Shown one piece after another: positions 39,845 to 50,286 of a DNA stretch of 64,000 nucleotides (its first letter is position 1; the number at the start of each line of letters is the position of its first letter). Source of the stretch: Oscillatoria sp. (lineage in GTDB: Bacteria; Cyanobacteriota; Cyanobacteriia; Cyanobacteriales; Laspinemataceae); contig JAABSJ010000001.1 in NCBI GenBank assembly GCA_011390515.1, positions 48,320-112,319 on the forward strand. The letters run 5' to 3'. A program made the translations under genes and the position numbers. The notes below the pieces were generated by a model. The model saw nothing but the letters and a program-made list of their open reading frames with translations, was not told the origin of the DNA and searched no databases.

Positions 39845-42800
39845 TTAAGTCCTCTTCTTATAATTAAGCTCTTTGAAGCGAATGATAAACTTGGTTCCTG
39901 GGGTGGGAGCCAGTTCAATCGTGCCATCCAGTTGTTTCGTACAATCGCAGATTAATTGCAACCCCAGAGAAGGAGTATTCCTAAAGTCAAGATTGGGGGG
40001 GAGTCCCATGCCATCATCGCCAACAATCAGGTTAAAATTGGCATCTTCATCAACTGAAAATTCTACAAAAATTTTACCGCCTTGCCCTTCCGGGAAGGCA
40101 TATTTCAAGGAATTACTAATAATTTCATTGAGAATTAAACCGCAAGGGAGGGCTGTATCAATCCCCAATTCAATCGGGTTCGCGTTCACTTCTATGGCAA
40201 TGGAGCGAGTTCCTACATCATAAGCGCGTAATAATATCCGGGTAAAATTCTGGATATATTCAGAAAAGTTAATCCGGGATAGCTGAGGAGACCGATACAA
40301 TAAATCGTGAATCAAAGCCATTGAGCGGATTCGATTCTGGCTATCTCGGAACATCTGAAGGGCATGGGCATCCTTGGTGTAATTAGATTGTAAGCGCAAC
40401 AGACTCTGAATAATTTGCAGATTATTTTTCACCCGATGGTGAATTTCTTTGAGCAGTACCTCTTTTTCCTTGAGAGAGGCTTTAATTTGGTCAGAGGCTT
40501 GTTTGCGTTCAGAAATATCGCGACCGACGCAGATGGTCCCGATGCCAGAAATTCGCGTGAAGGAGATTTCTTGAGCAAAAGTCCGGCCATGAAAGGTTTT
40601 AGCCGTTGCTTCACCTTGCCAGTTGCCTAGGGTAGTTAGCTGGGAAAAAACCTCTTGGTTCAGGCGTTCGATTTCATCGGCATTGTACAACTCATGCCAG
40701 GTTTTACCGAGGAGGAGATGAGGACTGTCGTACTCGAATAACTTAAGGTGAGCGGAATTCACATAAATAAACTCATGATGCTCATTGAGGATCGCGATCG
40801 CATCGGTGGCGGCTTCCACTGCCGCCAGTTGTCTTTCTAAGGCTTCCTGAATCAACTGCCGCTCTTTCGCCACAGAAATCGCTCCGGCAATGGAATTTAA
40901 CAAATCAATTTCTAAAGCATCCCATTCCCGAGAGGAGTGACAATTATCAAACCCAATAAACCCGAAAAATTCCCCCTTCACGATCAAGGGTAAAATTAAA
41001 ATGGCCTGGATATCCTGGGGCTCTAAAATTTCCCGTTCCGACTCGGGAAAATCGGCGACAAAGCCCTGCACTATCTTTCCTTGAGATAAACTTTCCACCC
41101 AGCGCGGAAAAAATTCATCGTAGGGGAGATTTTGCAAGCGGGGGTTATTGATTTCTGGGGCAATATTCTCAGCGCACCACTCGGCTTTTTGACTCATGAA
41201 CAGTTGGGATTGAGCATTCCGGTGGTTTTCAAAGATGTAAATCCGGCTGGCTTGGACAAGGGGTCCGAGGATATTGAGAATGTTCTGGTAGGAGTCGGGG
41301 TCCACTGAATTCGTTAAGAGCTGTCGTTGCGCTGCAACTAAAGCATTAGAATAGAGATCCCGTCTGGCCAGCTTCGCCTCGACTTGTTTGCGGGCGGTGA
41401 TATCAAACAGCACCCCATCCACCCACAAGGGGTCACCCTTTTCGCTTAAAATCACTTTCCCCCGTTCACTGATCCATCGCGGATTGCCATCACCGTGCAC
41501 AATCCGATATTCTATTTCAAAGGTTGTATCGGATGTACATAACCGGGCGAGGAGATTTTCCACGGAAGGGAGGTCCTCGGGATGGATAATGCTGGCATAA
41601 CTGCGACGATGATTTAAGATAAAATCCGCCGCAGGGTAACCGGAAATGGCTTGAATTTCTTCCCCAATCAACTCCATCGTCCAGCAATCTAACAAACAGA
41701 GTTTGCGATAAACTGCCCCAGGAATATTCGCCACCAAAGAACTATACCGCTCTTGACTTTGGTAGAGTGCCTGTTCTGCGAGTTTGCGCTCACTAATATC
41801 GCTCCAAGAACCCACAATTTCACCGGGAAGATTATTCTCATCCCGCATCAGTTTCATATCATCTCGAATCCACAAGTACATTCCCGAGATATGGCGCAGG
41901 CGATATTCCCGGTAGACATAACCCCGATCGCCGACTTCAATGAGTCCGGATCTCGCCCGTTCCCGATCTTCAGGATGAATTAAATCGACCCAAAAATCGG
42001 GATTAGAGAGAAATTCCCCGGCCTTGTATCCGGCGATCGCGCTGATGTTTTCGCTGATGAAAGTCATCGGGTAACTTCCCGTAACTTTTCGGCTGTAAAT
42101 CACTGTCGGATTAGAGGAAAGCAGATACTCCAAACGATTTTTTGTCACTTGCAAAACCCGCTGTGCTCGCTTGCGTTCCGTAATGTCCCGAGTGACGGTG
42201 GCCAAATTCAGGGCTTGACCTGTTTCCGGGTCTTTGAGGACAAAGATGTTCCACAACACGGGAATCGATTGGCCTGTTTGGAAATGCCTGAAATGAATTT
42301 CCCCTTCCCAATGTCCGCGTTGGAGTACGCTCGGGAGAATTCGCCTTTGAATGGTGGCGCGGTCTTCCGGAGGAAAGTAGTCTAAAATAGTCGTGTTTTG
42401 GACCGCTTCGATGCCATCTAATCCCACCAGCTTTTGACCTGCCGGGTTGAGATAGATTGCTTCCCCATCAAGGTTGGCAATGCTGATGAAGTCAGAACTA
42501 TTCTTGACCACGGAGGCTAACTGTTGCCGTTGCGCCTCGATGGCCTTGCGATCGCTGATATCACTGGCAATCCCCACGGCTCCAATGGTGTTACCCTTGT
42601 CATCGCGCAACGGAGTCAGGGAGAGTTCCACGGGAAAGCAAGAGCCATCTTTGCGCCGGTAGATCCATTCCCGCTCGCTAGAGACTCCCTGGGTGAGGGA
42701 GGACAGCATTTGCAAACAGTCGGGGATTTGTTGCGCTTCAATAAAGCTCTGGGGGGTGAGCTTGCCGATCGCCTCTTCTGGACTGTATCCGAGGAGTCGT

Positions 42801-45622
42801 TGAGCGCTTCTATTAAAGGTTTGAACAAACCCATCGGCATCGGTCGAAATAATCATCGAGTTCGCACCATCGAGAATGGCCTGTTGCAGTTGAGTCACTT
42901 TCTGCAATTGGGCTTCAGCAGCCTTGCGATCGCTAATATCCATCAAGACCCCATTCCAAATCACCCGGCCATCAGCTTGCACTTCCGGGCGAGAAATCGC
43001 TTCAATCCATTTGAGACGCCCCGAGGGGGTCACGATCCGCGCGCAGTAATACAATTGCTCTAGGGCTTCTTGAGAACCCTGGATGGTGTCGCGTAGCTGC
43101 AACTGATCCTCTGGATGAATTAAACTCCACAGGCAGGCTGAGTTTTGCAGCACTTGCTCCGACTCGACCTCAAAGATTTCTTGGCAGACGGAACTCACAT
43201 AAGTAAATTCTTCCCGCAGATCGGGATGAAGGCAATATTGATAAATCATCCCCGGAACATTGGCCGCCATCTTTTGGAAGAGTGCTTCACTTTGGCTTAA
43301 TGCGGCTTCTGCCTGCTTGCGTTTCGTGATATCTTCGGCAATTCCGGCGAGGCGGTAGGGCCCGAAGGCTGGATCTTGGACAAAAGCCGTCGCCACGGCA
43401 ATCCACCGCACCGTTCCATCGGGATGCAGGATTCGATATTCCTCATCGATTTCTCCATGATTTTCGCCCAATTGTTCAAAAATAGCAATGATTCGATTGC
43501 GATCCCCGGGATGAATTGAGTCAAACCAGGATTGGGGTTGGTCGTAAAGGCTTTGGCAAGAACGGCCCCAAATGGTCTGATAACAAGGACTGATGTAAAT
43601 CAGAGACTGGAGATCAGCGGAGAATAGAAAGAACGTTTCATGGATGGTTTCTGCTAGTTGCCTAAATTGTTCTTCGCTTTGCATCAAAGCAAGTTCGGTT
43701 TGTTTGCGATCGGTAATGTCCAGAGTCGAACCAACGATTTCCAGAATCTCTCCGCCAGGGTCATGAATCAGGCTGGCTTGATCCCGCAACCACCGATAGC
43801 TGCCATCGGCATGGCGAAAGCGATACTCACAGATGTGGTACTGGGTTTCAAATAAACGGGGTTTTTCAGCCAGGATCCGTTGTAGGTCCTCGGGATGAAC
43901 CCGCTCAATCCAGAAATTGGCATCTTCTATATACTGTCGAGGTTCATATCCGAGGATGGTTTGACAATTATCACTGACAAAGGTCGTCTGACAATCCGCA
44001 TCACAGCTATAAATGATCGTGGAACTGCGGGCGAGTAAATATTGCAATCGTTCCGCTTGGCGCTGTTGTTCTCGTTCGGCTCGTTCCCGTTCAGCGATTT
44101 CTTGATGGAGGCGATCAATAGTATTGGCTAATTCCCGAGTCCGTTCTTGAACCCGGAGTTCTAGCTCTTGATTGAGTTGTTGCAGGGCATTTTCGGCGCG
44201 AATGCGATCGCTAATATCCGTCAGGGTGCCGACATAAGAGATAATCTCTCCCTCGGCGTTTCTTTCCGGGACCGCTTGACCGAAGACCCAGGACACTTCC
44301 CCATTAGGTTTGACAAAACGATACTCCCCCTCAAAGGGGAAATTTTCCCTAACCGATCGCTCCCATACAGCGAGAATCCCTTGGTCCTCCGGGTGTAATC
44401 TCCGGGCCCACCCATCCCCTATCCCCGCCTCTAGGGAAATTCCCATTATATCTAGAGCGCGTTGGTTGAGAAAGGTACAGTTTCCCGCTTGGTCCGTGCG
44501 AAAAATGCCCACGGGAGAGACGGCAGCTAAACTCGCGTACCGATGCTCACTCTCGCGCAGGGCAATTTCTGAGCGCAAGCGTTGGGTGACATCTTGTCCT
44601 AAGACTAATCGGGCGGGTTTTCCCAACCAGGTGATGGCATTAGAACTGAGTTCGACATCAATGAGGGTGCCATCTTTCTGCCGTTGCTTGACCACTCCGG
44701 TATGGCTATAACCTTGATCTCGGACCCGCGAGACAGTCTGGCTGGCCTCTTCCCGGGAGTCGGACCCTCGCAGATCTGTCAGGGTCATCCCCAGAAACTC
44801 TTCGCGGGAATAACCATACAGGGAAATCGCCGCCTGATTGACCGCGAGAATGGAGAGGGTTTGGAGGTCATAAACCCACATCGGATTGGGGTTGCTCTCA
44901 AATAAGCGGCGATATTGGGCCTCGGAGGACTGGAGTACCTTGTCCATCCGTTGGCGTTGGATCAGTTCGGTTTTAACTTGTTCGTAAAGTTCAGCTTGTT
45001 GGATGGCGATCGCAATTTGCACCGCCAGTTGTTCTAAAAAATCGATTTCTAGCTCATGCCATTCCCTCGGTTGTTGACATTGATTGGCAACCAGCCATCC
45101 CCAGAGTGGGTTCGCTGAGGAGGGATCGTCTCGATGCCTCACAATTGGAATCGCCAGATGGGCTCTAATCTCGAAGCGGGTGAAGAGTTCTCGGCACTCT
45201 GGGGATAATGAAATGCTATCAACATCAGGGAGGGCTTGAGTACCTTTGTAGAGTTCCGCTAGGTTCTGGGGAGAGTCACTAAAAATCTGAGCGCCCACGA
45301 TGGACATCTGCTGGGGATCCACGGATTCGGCAATAATTTGGCCCTGCCCTGTGGGGTTGAAGCGATACACCCAAACGCGATCGCATCTTAATAGCTCCCT
45401 GACTTCTACCACCGTGGCATTCAGGATTTGATCAACATCGAGAGATTCCCGGATTCGTAAAGCCACTTGAGTCAAGAGGCGCTGGCGTTCGTGCTGTTGT
45501 TTGAGAGTGGGGAGAGAGCTTAAAGGGTCAATAGGAGGCATGGCATTGAGGGTGATATTCAACAAGAGCAGTAGGAGATCAGAGGAGATATCGACCGAGT
45601 TTTTCCAGGGATCAGTGGTCAC
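39845..45622 (-). CDS. Giant multi-PAS/GAF histidine kinase with HisKA_2-type domain (likely start 45541)
   Basis: N-terminal phytochrome-like GAF, many PAS/PAC units (DISDRKxAE...), second GAF, LLKEIHHRVKNNLQIIQSLLRLQ (HisKA_2), HATPase (GDDGMGLPP). Confidence 0.93.
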   Translation of the reverse strand: MTTDPWKNSVDISSDLLLLLLNITLNAMPPIDPLSSLPTLKQQHERQRLLTQVALRIRESLDVDQILNATVVEVRELLRCDRVWVYRFNPTGQGQIIAESVDPQQMSIVGAQIFSDSPQNLAELYKGTQALPDVDSISLSPECRELFTRFEIRAHLAIPIVRHRDDPSSANPLWGWLVANQCQQPREWHELEIDFLEQLAVQIAIAIQQAELYEQVKTELIQRQRMDKVLQSSEAQYRRLFESNPNPMWVYDLQTLSILAVNQAAISLYGYSREEFLGMTLTDLRGSDSREEASQTVSRVRDQGYSHTGVVKQRQKDGTLIDVELSSNAITWLGKPARLVLGQDVTQRLRSEIALRESEHRYASLAAVSPVGIFRTDQAGNCTFLNQRALDIMGISLEAGIGDGWARRLHPEDQGILAVWERSVRENFPFEGEYRFVKPNGEVSWVFGQAVPERNAEGEIISYVGTLTDISDRIRAENALQQLNQELELRVQERTRELANTIDRLHQEIAERERAEREQQRQAERLQYLLARSSTIIYSCDADCQTTFVSDNCQTILGYEPRQYIEDANFWIERVHPEDLQRILAEKPRLFETQYHICEYRFRHADGSYRWLRDQASLIHDPGGEILEIVGSTLDITDRKQTELALMQSEEQFRQLAETIHETFFLFSADLQSLIYISPCYQTIWGRSCQSLYDQPQSWFDSIHPGDRNRIIAIFEQLGENHGEIDEEYRILHPDGTVRWIAVATAFVQDPAFGPYRLAGIAEDITKRKQAEAALSQSEALFQKMAANVPGMIYQYCLHPDLREEFTYVSSVCQEIFEVESEQVLQNSACLWSLIHPEDQLQLRDTIQGSQEALEQLYYCARIVTPSGRLKWIEAISRPEVQADGRVIWNGVLMDISDRKAAEAQLQKVTQLQQAILDGANSMIISTDADGFVQTFNRSAQRLLGYSPEEAIGKLTPQSFIEAQQIPDCLQMLSSLTQGVSSEREWIYRRKDGSCFPVELSLTPLRDDKGNTIGAVGIASDISDRKAIEAQRQQLASVVKNSSDFISIANLDGEAIYLNPAGQKLVGLDGIEAVQNTTILDYFPPEDRATIQRRILPSVLQRGHWEGEIHFRHFQTGQSIPVLWNIFVLKDPETGQALNLATVTRDITERKRAQRVLQVTKNRLEYLLSSNPTVIYSRKVTGSYPMTFISENISAIAGYKAGEFLSNPDFWVDLIHPEDRERARSGLIEVGDRGYVYREYRLRHISGMYLWIRDDMKLMRDENNLPGEIVGSWSDISERKLAEQALYQSQERYSSLVANIPGAVYRKLCLLDCWTMELIGEEIQAISGYPAADFILNHRRSYASIIHPEDLPSVENLLARLCTSDTTFEIEYRIVHGDGNPRWISERGKVILSEKGDPLWVDGVLFDITARKQVEAKLARRDLYSNALVAAQRQLLTNSVDPDSYQNILNILGPLVQASRIYIFENHRNAQSQLFMSQKAEWCAENIAPEINNPRLQNLPYDEFFPRWVESLSQGKIVQGFVADFPESEREILEPQDIQAILILPLIVKGEFFGFIGFDNCHSSREWDALEIDLLNSIAGAISVAKERQLIQEALERQLAAVEAATDAIAILNEHHEFIYVNSAHLKLFEYDSPHLLLGKTWHELYNADEIERLNQEVFSQLTTLGNWQGEATAKTFHGRTFAQEISFTRISGIGTICVGRDISERKQASDQIKASLKEKEVLLKEIHHRVKNNLQIIQSLLRLQSNYTKDAHALQMFRDSQNRIRSMALIHDLLYRSPQLSRINFSEYIQNFTRILLRAYDVGTRSIAIEVNANPIELGIDTALPCGLILNEIISNSLKYAFPEGQGGKIFVEFSVDEDANFNLIVGDDGMGLPPNLDFRNTPSLGLQLICDCTKQLDGTIELAPTPGTKFIIRFKELNYKKRT

Positions 45623-46272
45623 GTCACCTTTGGCGCTTCATCGGGATATTGACCCAAGGAACGTCATTTTTGACTAGATCACAAATCGGGTTGGGGCCAG
45701 GGTTTGTATTGACTTAGTTTTAAATGATTTTAATTTTACACTTGATTTGAGGTCGGGTCACCAATTTTCCCAGTTGAACCCAGGGGTTCATCTCCCTCTG
45801 ACCCAAGGTAAATCCTCCTCTATGTTCATGATAGCATTCCGGCTCATACAGCAGCTCGAAACCTGAAGGTGAGAGTTGGATCAACATATCCCTTGGCCGT
45901 TGCGAGTCCTTGGAGCAAAAATCGGTACTGGATATCACATCAACCCATTCAAGCTCTGACTAACCGGGGAAGCTCGAAAGAGATTTAATTAAATTTACGG
46001 ATTGTTTATTATAAACATTCAGGTAATAAAATCATAAAAATTCCGTTCAACGGTTAGCAAAACCCGAATTAAGTTCCAGAATACCGGGTGGTCAAATCAG
46101 AGCTTTACCTCATGAGTTAGCTTTGAGAAACTGCGCCGCAGCAAGAATTAACCCGTTAAAACCTCCTTTGCCCAAGGGCTGAGGCGGTGGAGTTCATGGG
46201 GTCTCTAATCCCTCTAAATTCACGGTCAAAACTCGCCTCGGATAGGCTAGTATTTTTACGCAGGAAAATCCG

Positions 46273-46426
46273 ATATCGCGGTTCCCGGACTGGTGGGGTA
46301 CAGATATCTCTAGGAGTGCGGTAAGCGAACCTATGCCGTAGGCTTTGCATCTTGCTCGCTATTGTCGATAGCGAGCAAGATGCTCGCACTCCCAAAACGT
46401 ACCTCATAACTGTGGGAACCGCTATA
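46273..46426. repeat. Repeat family 5 copy with internal palindrome
   Basis: ATATCGCGGTTCCCGGACTGGTGGGGTAC ... GTACCTCATAACTGTGGGAACCGCTATAT. Internal 46347-46383 GCATCTTGCTCGCTAT-TGTCG-ATAGCGAGCAAGATGC. Confidence 0.75.
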
Positions 46427-46434
46427 TTGCAGTG

Positions 46435-46609
46435 ATACGGAATTCGGTTGCTGTAGGTCTATAAAAACCCACAGGCTGTAGCCCGGGGCACTTGCGGACG
46501 AAGCCCGCACTTCGACCCCCCCTTCGACTGGCTCAGGACAGGCTTTACTCAGCACAGGCCTGCGCGGGCTGCGGAGCGAAAACTGACTTTTAACAACCGG
46601 ATTTGGTAT
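46435..46609. repeat. Repeat family 3 copy carrying a nested CCTTCGACTGGCTCAGGACAGGC-type insertion
   Basis: ATACGGAATTCGGTTGCTGTAGGTC ... ACTTTTAACAACCGGATTTGGTAT; interior interrupted by CCTTCGACTGGCTCAGGACAGGCTTTACTCAGCAC. Confidence 0.8.
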
Positions 46610-46669
46610 GACTACAGTCAGCCGGTACATTTTGGGGAGTGCCTCTAGGGAAGGAAAAGCGCAGCAAAA

Positions 46670-46693
46670 ACCCGCACCCTAGAGGGTGCGGGT
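46670..46693 (-). terminator. Putative rho-independent terminator downstream of 46712-47767
   Basis: Hairpin ACCCGCACCCT-AG-AGGGTGCGGGT followed on the minus strand by TTTTT. Confidence 0.55.
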
Positions 46694-46711
46694 GAGGGTT
46701 CCAAAAGAAGA

Positions 46712-47767
46712 TTACTCGGGCTGAGAATCGCTGAGGATTTGCAAGCGAATCGTGCGATCGCCTTCATCCCCCAGGGGCACCTCAATTACTTGACCCGCTA
46801 ATCGGTCCAAACAGGTCAACAGCATCCGCAAATGGGGGGTGCTGGCTCCTGTATCCACATAGAGGCGATCGGTCAGACTGCCCAAACGTCGCCAAGTGGT
46901 GTAAAGTTTGGCAACGGTTTGTTCTATTTGGGACGCTTGTTTGACCAAATCTGCTGCTGTGTTCAGACAACCCATGCGCAGTGCTTCTTCTAAGGCCATT
47001 TCTACATCAATGGAACTGGCGGCGATCGCCTGCACCTGGGCCGCTGCATCTAAATATTTTGACAAACTCCGCGCATCGGAAGTCAGTTGCTTCACCGTAT
47101 CCACATCAGGATTGATTGACGCTTCCTCCCGAATCGAAACCTGGTGAGTGGGGGGGAGTTTCTCCATTTCCCGGACCAATGGCGCGAGATAACGGGGGGG
47201 AAGAGAACCGGCAGTGGCCTTTTCTTTGACCTCTTCCGGCAGCAATTCCGACGTCATGGCGGTCCATTCGTCCGAGAGTTGGCGCACTTCCCTGCGGGTG
47301 ATGCGATCGCCATCTCGGGCGGCCTGAGTGACCATTTGCTGCACTTCCGGGGCCGATTTGGCGGTTTCCACAAACGCCCGTTTGCTAAATTTATTAATGG
47401 TTTCCGGGTCCAAATCCCCCTGACTTAAGAGGGTATCGGCACTATTTGCCAGTTCAATCAGGGAGTATGCCTGACTTTTGCTGATTTCCCGGTCCTTGAG
47501 CCAGTTAAGGAAGCCCCTGCCGCGTCCTTCTCCGCCAATTTTCTCGCGATCGCGCACCGCACTCAGGATCCGTCCACGCCAAATATCCGTTTGCAAATCA
47601 AAATGGTCGCAAACTTTCCAGGCATTATCCACCTGATGCTCAAAATCAGGCTCTGAAATGTCCTCATCTTCCGGGTCCGGAAGGTTAAAATTCAGGTCCG
47701 TGATGTTTTCTAAAACCGCAGCAAGTTCTTCCGGGGATTGGGGTCGTTCAGCCATTGACAGCAGCAA
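46712..47767 (-). CDS. Conserved hypothetical protein with helix-turn-helix-like segment
   Basis: Long ORF with cyanobacterial codon use; GFLNWLKDREISKSQAYSLIELA and DRITRREVRQLSDEW resemble HTH/ParB-type helices (tentative). Confidence 0.6.
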   Translation of the reverse strand: MLLSMAERPQSPEELAAVLENITDLNFNLPDPEDEDISEPDFEHQVDNAWKVCDHFDLQTDIWRGRILSAVRDREKIGGEGRGRGFLNWLKDREISKSQAYSLIELANSADTLLSQGDLDPETINKFSKRAFVETAKSAPEVQQMVTQAARDGDRITRREVRQLSDEWTAMTSELLPEEVKEKATAGSLPPRYLAPLVREMEKLPPTHQVSIREEASINPDVDTVKQLTSDARSLSKYLDAAAQVQAIAASSIDVEMALEEALRMGCLNTAADLVKQASQIEQTVAKLYTTWRRLGSLTDRLYVDTGASTPHLRMLLTCLDRLAGQVIEVPLGDEGDRTIRLQILSDSQPE

Positions 47768-48048
47768 GTTTGTTGGGCGACAGCCGACTTATTATGGCAT
47801 GAGTTGGGTCTAGTCCATGCATTGTTTTGGCCGAAGAAACCCCAGCGGGTCCTTCCTGTTCAGCCCCGGGGAACTCCGGGTCCCCAGAGCGTTTTTGAGA
47901 GAGTGCCTGAGAATCCTTTGCCGGTTCAGGGTCATCAGTCCGGTCCAGGTTAGAAACCGGGTTTTTTGAGCAAATCTCTGCCCCAAACGCCACCAAGTCT
48001 GGATAAAAACCCGGTTTCTGGTCTGCTGGACTTAATCCTGTACCCGGG

Positions 48049-50109
48049 TCAAGAGCGAGATTTCATTTCTGCTAGTGCACCTCTAGCCATATCGGCGATC
48101 GCCCGGTCCGTGGCCTTGGGTAAACTATAATATCGACCCCCTGCCGCTTTGGCCAACTCTTTCGCAAACCCCGTAGAAACGAACTTATTCTCTGTATCAA
48201 TCATCAACAACTGCATTCCCACCCCGCGAATTTTACCGGCAATGTTGAGCAATTCCCCCTTAATATCCGGTTTCTCACCTTCGATTGGCGGTTCACCCAA
48301 GGACCGAGACAAGGGAACATTTCCCCGTCCATCGGTAATGGCCACGATCGCCACTTGACCGATATCCCCCGATTGTTGAGCATTTAACCCCACCCGCACT
48401 GCCGTACTTAACCCATGTGCTAAAGGTGATCCACCGCCACAGGGCAAGCGTTCCAACCGTCTGCGGGCGGAAGTAATCGATCGCGTCGGAGGTAGCAACA
48501 CATCCGCCTGTTCTCCCCGAAACGGAATCAAGGCGATTTGGTCGCGGTTTTGATACGCTTCTGTCAGCAGTTGTAAGACAGCCCCTTTCGCCGATTGCAT
48601 CCGGTTGAGTGCCATCGAACCCGAGGCATCCACCACAAAAATAATTAAAGACCCGGCTTTTCTCGCCAAGCGCTTCGATCGCAAATCTCCCTGTTCTACA
48701 ATTACCTTGCGGTCCGGTTGCTTTTCCCGACGGGCTTTTTGATAGGGGGCAGCAGCGCGTAATGTCGCATCCACCGCCACCCGTTGCACCTTGCCCTTGG
48801 GTAACATTGGCTTAATATACCGTCCGCGATCGTCAGAAAAAATAATGCTGCGACTGCCTGACTTACCTTGCCGCTTCGCCATTTGTGCGAAATACAGCAC
48901 ACTCGGGTCCATAATCACCCCTTCAGGATCGAACAAAAACTCCTCGGGAATACTTTGTTCCTGTTCCGGTTGTTCCTGTTCTTCCTGTTCTTCCTGTTCT
49001 TCCGGTTCTTCCTCCTCCGGTTCATCTTGTTGCTGATCCGAGTTGTCTTGCTGCGGTGGCGGTGGCGGTGGCGGTGGCGGTTGTTCCTCCTCCGGTGGGG
49101 TTTGGACAATCGTTGAACGGGGGACAATCACCAATTCCACCGCCCGACGCAGGTCCTCGGCATTGACTGCGGTGCGACCATCCAGGGCCGCTGATGCCTT
49201 GGCGACGCGCAGGGCAAATAATTCGGCGCGATGTCCCTGAACGCCGCCTCGGAGGGCTTCATTGACGAGATAGGCGATTTGGTCCGAGTTAATTTCTACA
49301 TCTTTTAACCATTCTCGGGCGAGGAGAATTTGGGTTTTCAGGTTGTCGATATCTTCGGTGTATTGGTGTAAGAATGCCTGGGGAGAGGCGGAGTAAGATA
49401 AGGCTTGTTCCACCGCTTCCACGCGCTGATCGAGGCCGAGGACCCCATCTGCGGAGAGGGTAATGGCAATGCGATCGAGCAGATGTTCGCGCAGGGACCC
49501 TTCCTCGGGGTTATAGGTGGCGATAAACAGGGGTCGGCAGGGATGTTGGAAGCTAATCCCTTCCCGTTCGATTTGGTTGCGTCCATCGGTGAGGACGCTT
49601 AACAGCAGGTTGGCAATTTGGTCATCGAGGAGGTTGATTTCATCGATATAGAGTACCCCCCGATGCGCTTGGGCGAGTAAACCCGGTTGAAATACGGTGT
49701 CTCCTTGCTTGACCGACTGTTCCACATCCACGGACCCTAAGAGGCGGTCTTCGGTGACTCCGAGGGGGATTTGGACAAAGGGGGCGGGAATGATTTGGGT
49801 GGGAACCTCATCCGGGGTAGTGCCGTTGGTCCCTTGGGTCGGATAAGTTTCTCGGGTGAGGTCGTCCCATTCATCGGGATTGCTGGGATTGCAGTTGGCG
49901 AGGGAGTCTTTGACGACTTCAATTGGGGGTAACAGGGCGTGGATGGCACGCGCCATCACGGATTTGGCGGTTCCCCGACGACCGGCGATCGCCAGTCCTC
50001 CCAATCCGGGGTCTACTGCGGTTAACAGTAGGGCGAGTTTAATCGCCTCCTGACCGACAACTGCTGTCAGAGGAAATGCTGTGAGGGTAGAGGTGCTGGG
50101 CGCGGGCAT
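48049..50109 (-). CDS. chlD: Magnesium chelatase ATPase subunit D
   Basis: [48 protein letters not shown]; Pro- and Glu-rich linker; C-terminal [20 protein letters not shown]. Confidence 0.97.
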   Translation of the reverse strand: MPAPSTSTLTAFPLTAVVGQEAIKLALLLTAVDPGLGGLAIAGRRGTAKSVMARAIHALLPPIEVVKDSLANCNPSNPDEWDDLTRETYPTQGTNGTTPDEVPTQIIPAPFVQIPLGVTEDRLLGSVDVEQSVKQGDTVFQPGLLAQAHRGVLYIDEINLLDDQIANLLLSVLTDGRNQIEREGISFQHPCRPLFIATYNPEEGSLREHLLDRIAITLSADGVLGLDQRVEAVEQALSYSASPQAFLHQYTEDIDNLKTQILLAREWLKDVEINSDQIAYLVNEALRGGVQGHRAELFALRVAKASAALDGRTAVNAEDLRRAVELVIVPRSTIVQTPPEEEQPPPPPPPPPQQDNSDQQQDEPEEEEPEEQEEQEEQEQPEQEQSIPEEFLFDPEGVIMDPSVLYFAQMAKRQGKSGSRSIIFSDDRGRYIKPMLPKGKVQRVAVDATLRAAAPYQKARREKQPDRKVIVEQGDLRSKRLARKAGSLIIFVVDASGSMALNRMQSAKGAVLQLLTEAYQNRDQIALIPFRGEQADVLLPPTRSITSARRRLERLPCGGGSPLAHGLSTAVRVGLNAQQSGDIGQVAIVAITDGRGNVPLSRSLGEPPIEGEKPDIKGELLNIAGKIRGVGMQLLMIDTENKFVSTGFAKELAKAAGGRYYSLPKATDRAIADMARGALAEMKSRS

Positions 50110-50286
50110 GGTTTGAATAATTGCTAGTCCAATGGTTCAGAATATCAAAAAAGCGGGCGGGTCCGGGGATTTTTTACTGGGTAGGGGCAGTTGCCTGCCC
50201 TAAAATCGCGGCCCCTCTCCCCATTTCGCAGAGGTCATGGGCTATATTCCTAAAGGAAAGTTTATTATCGCGCGCGAGCAACACCT

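Noticed and set aside
46331-46630. ORF containing KACPEPVEGGVEVRAS
   Set aside because: PEPVEG is the known junk translation of the CCTTCGACTGGCTCAGGACAGGC repeat.
48791-49240. Antisense ORFs ([28 protein letters not shown]) in chlD
   Set aside because: They are the reverse reading of the ChlD Pro/Glu-rich linker.
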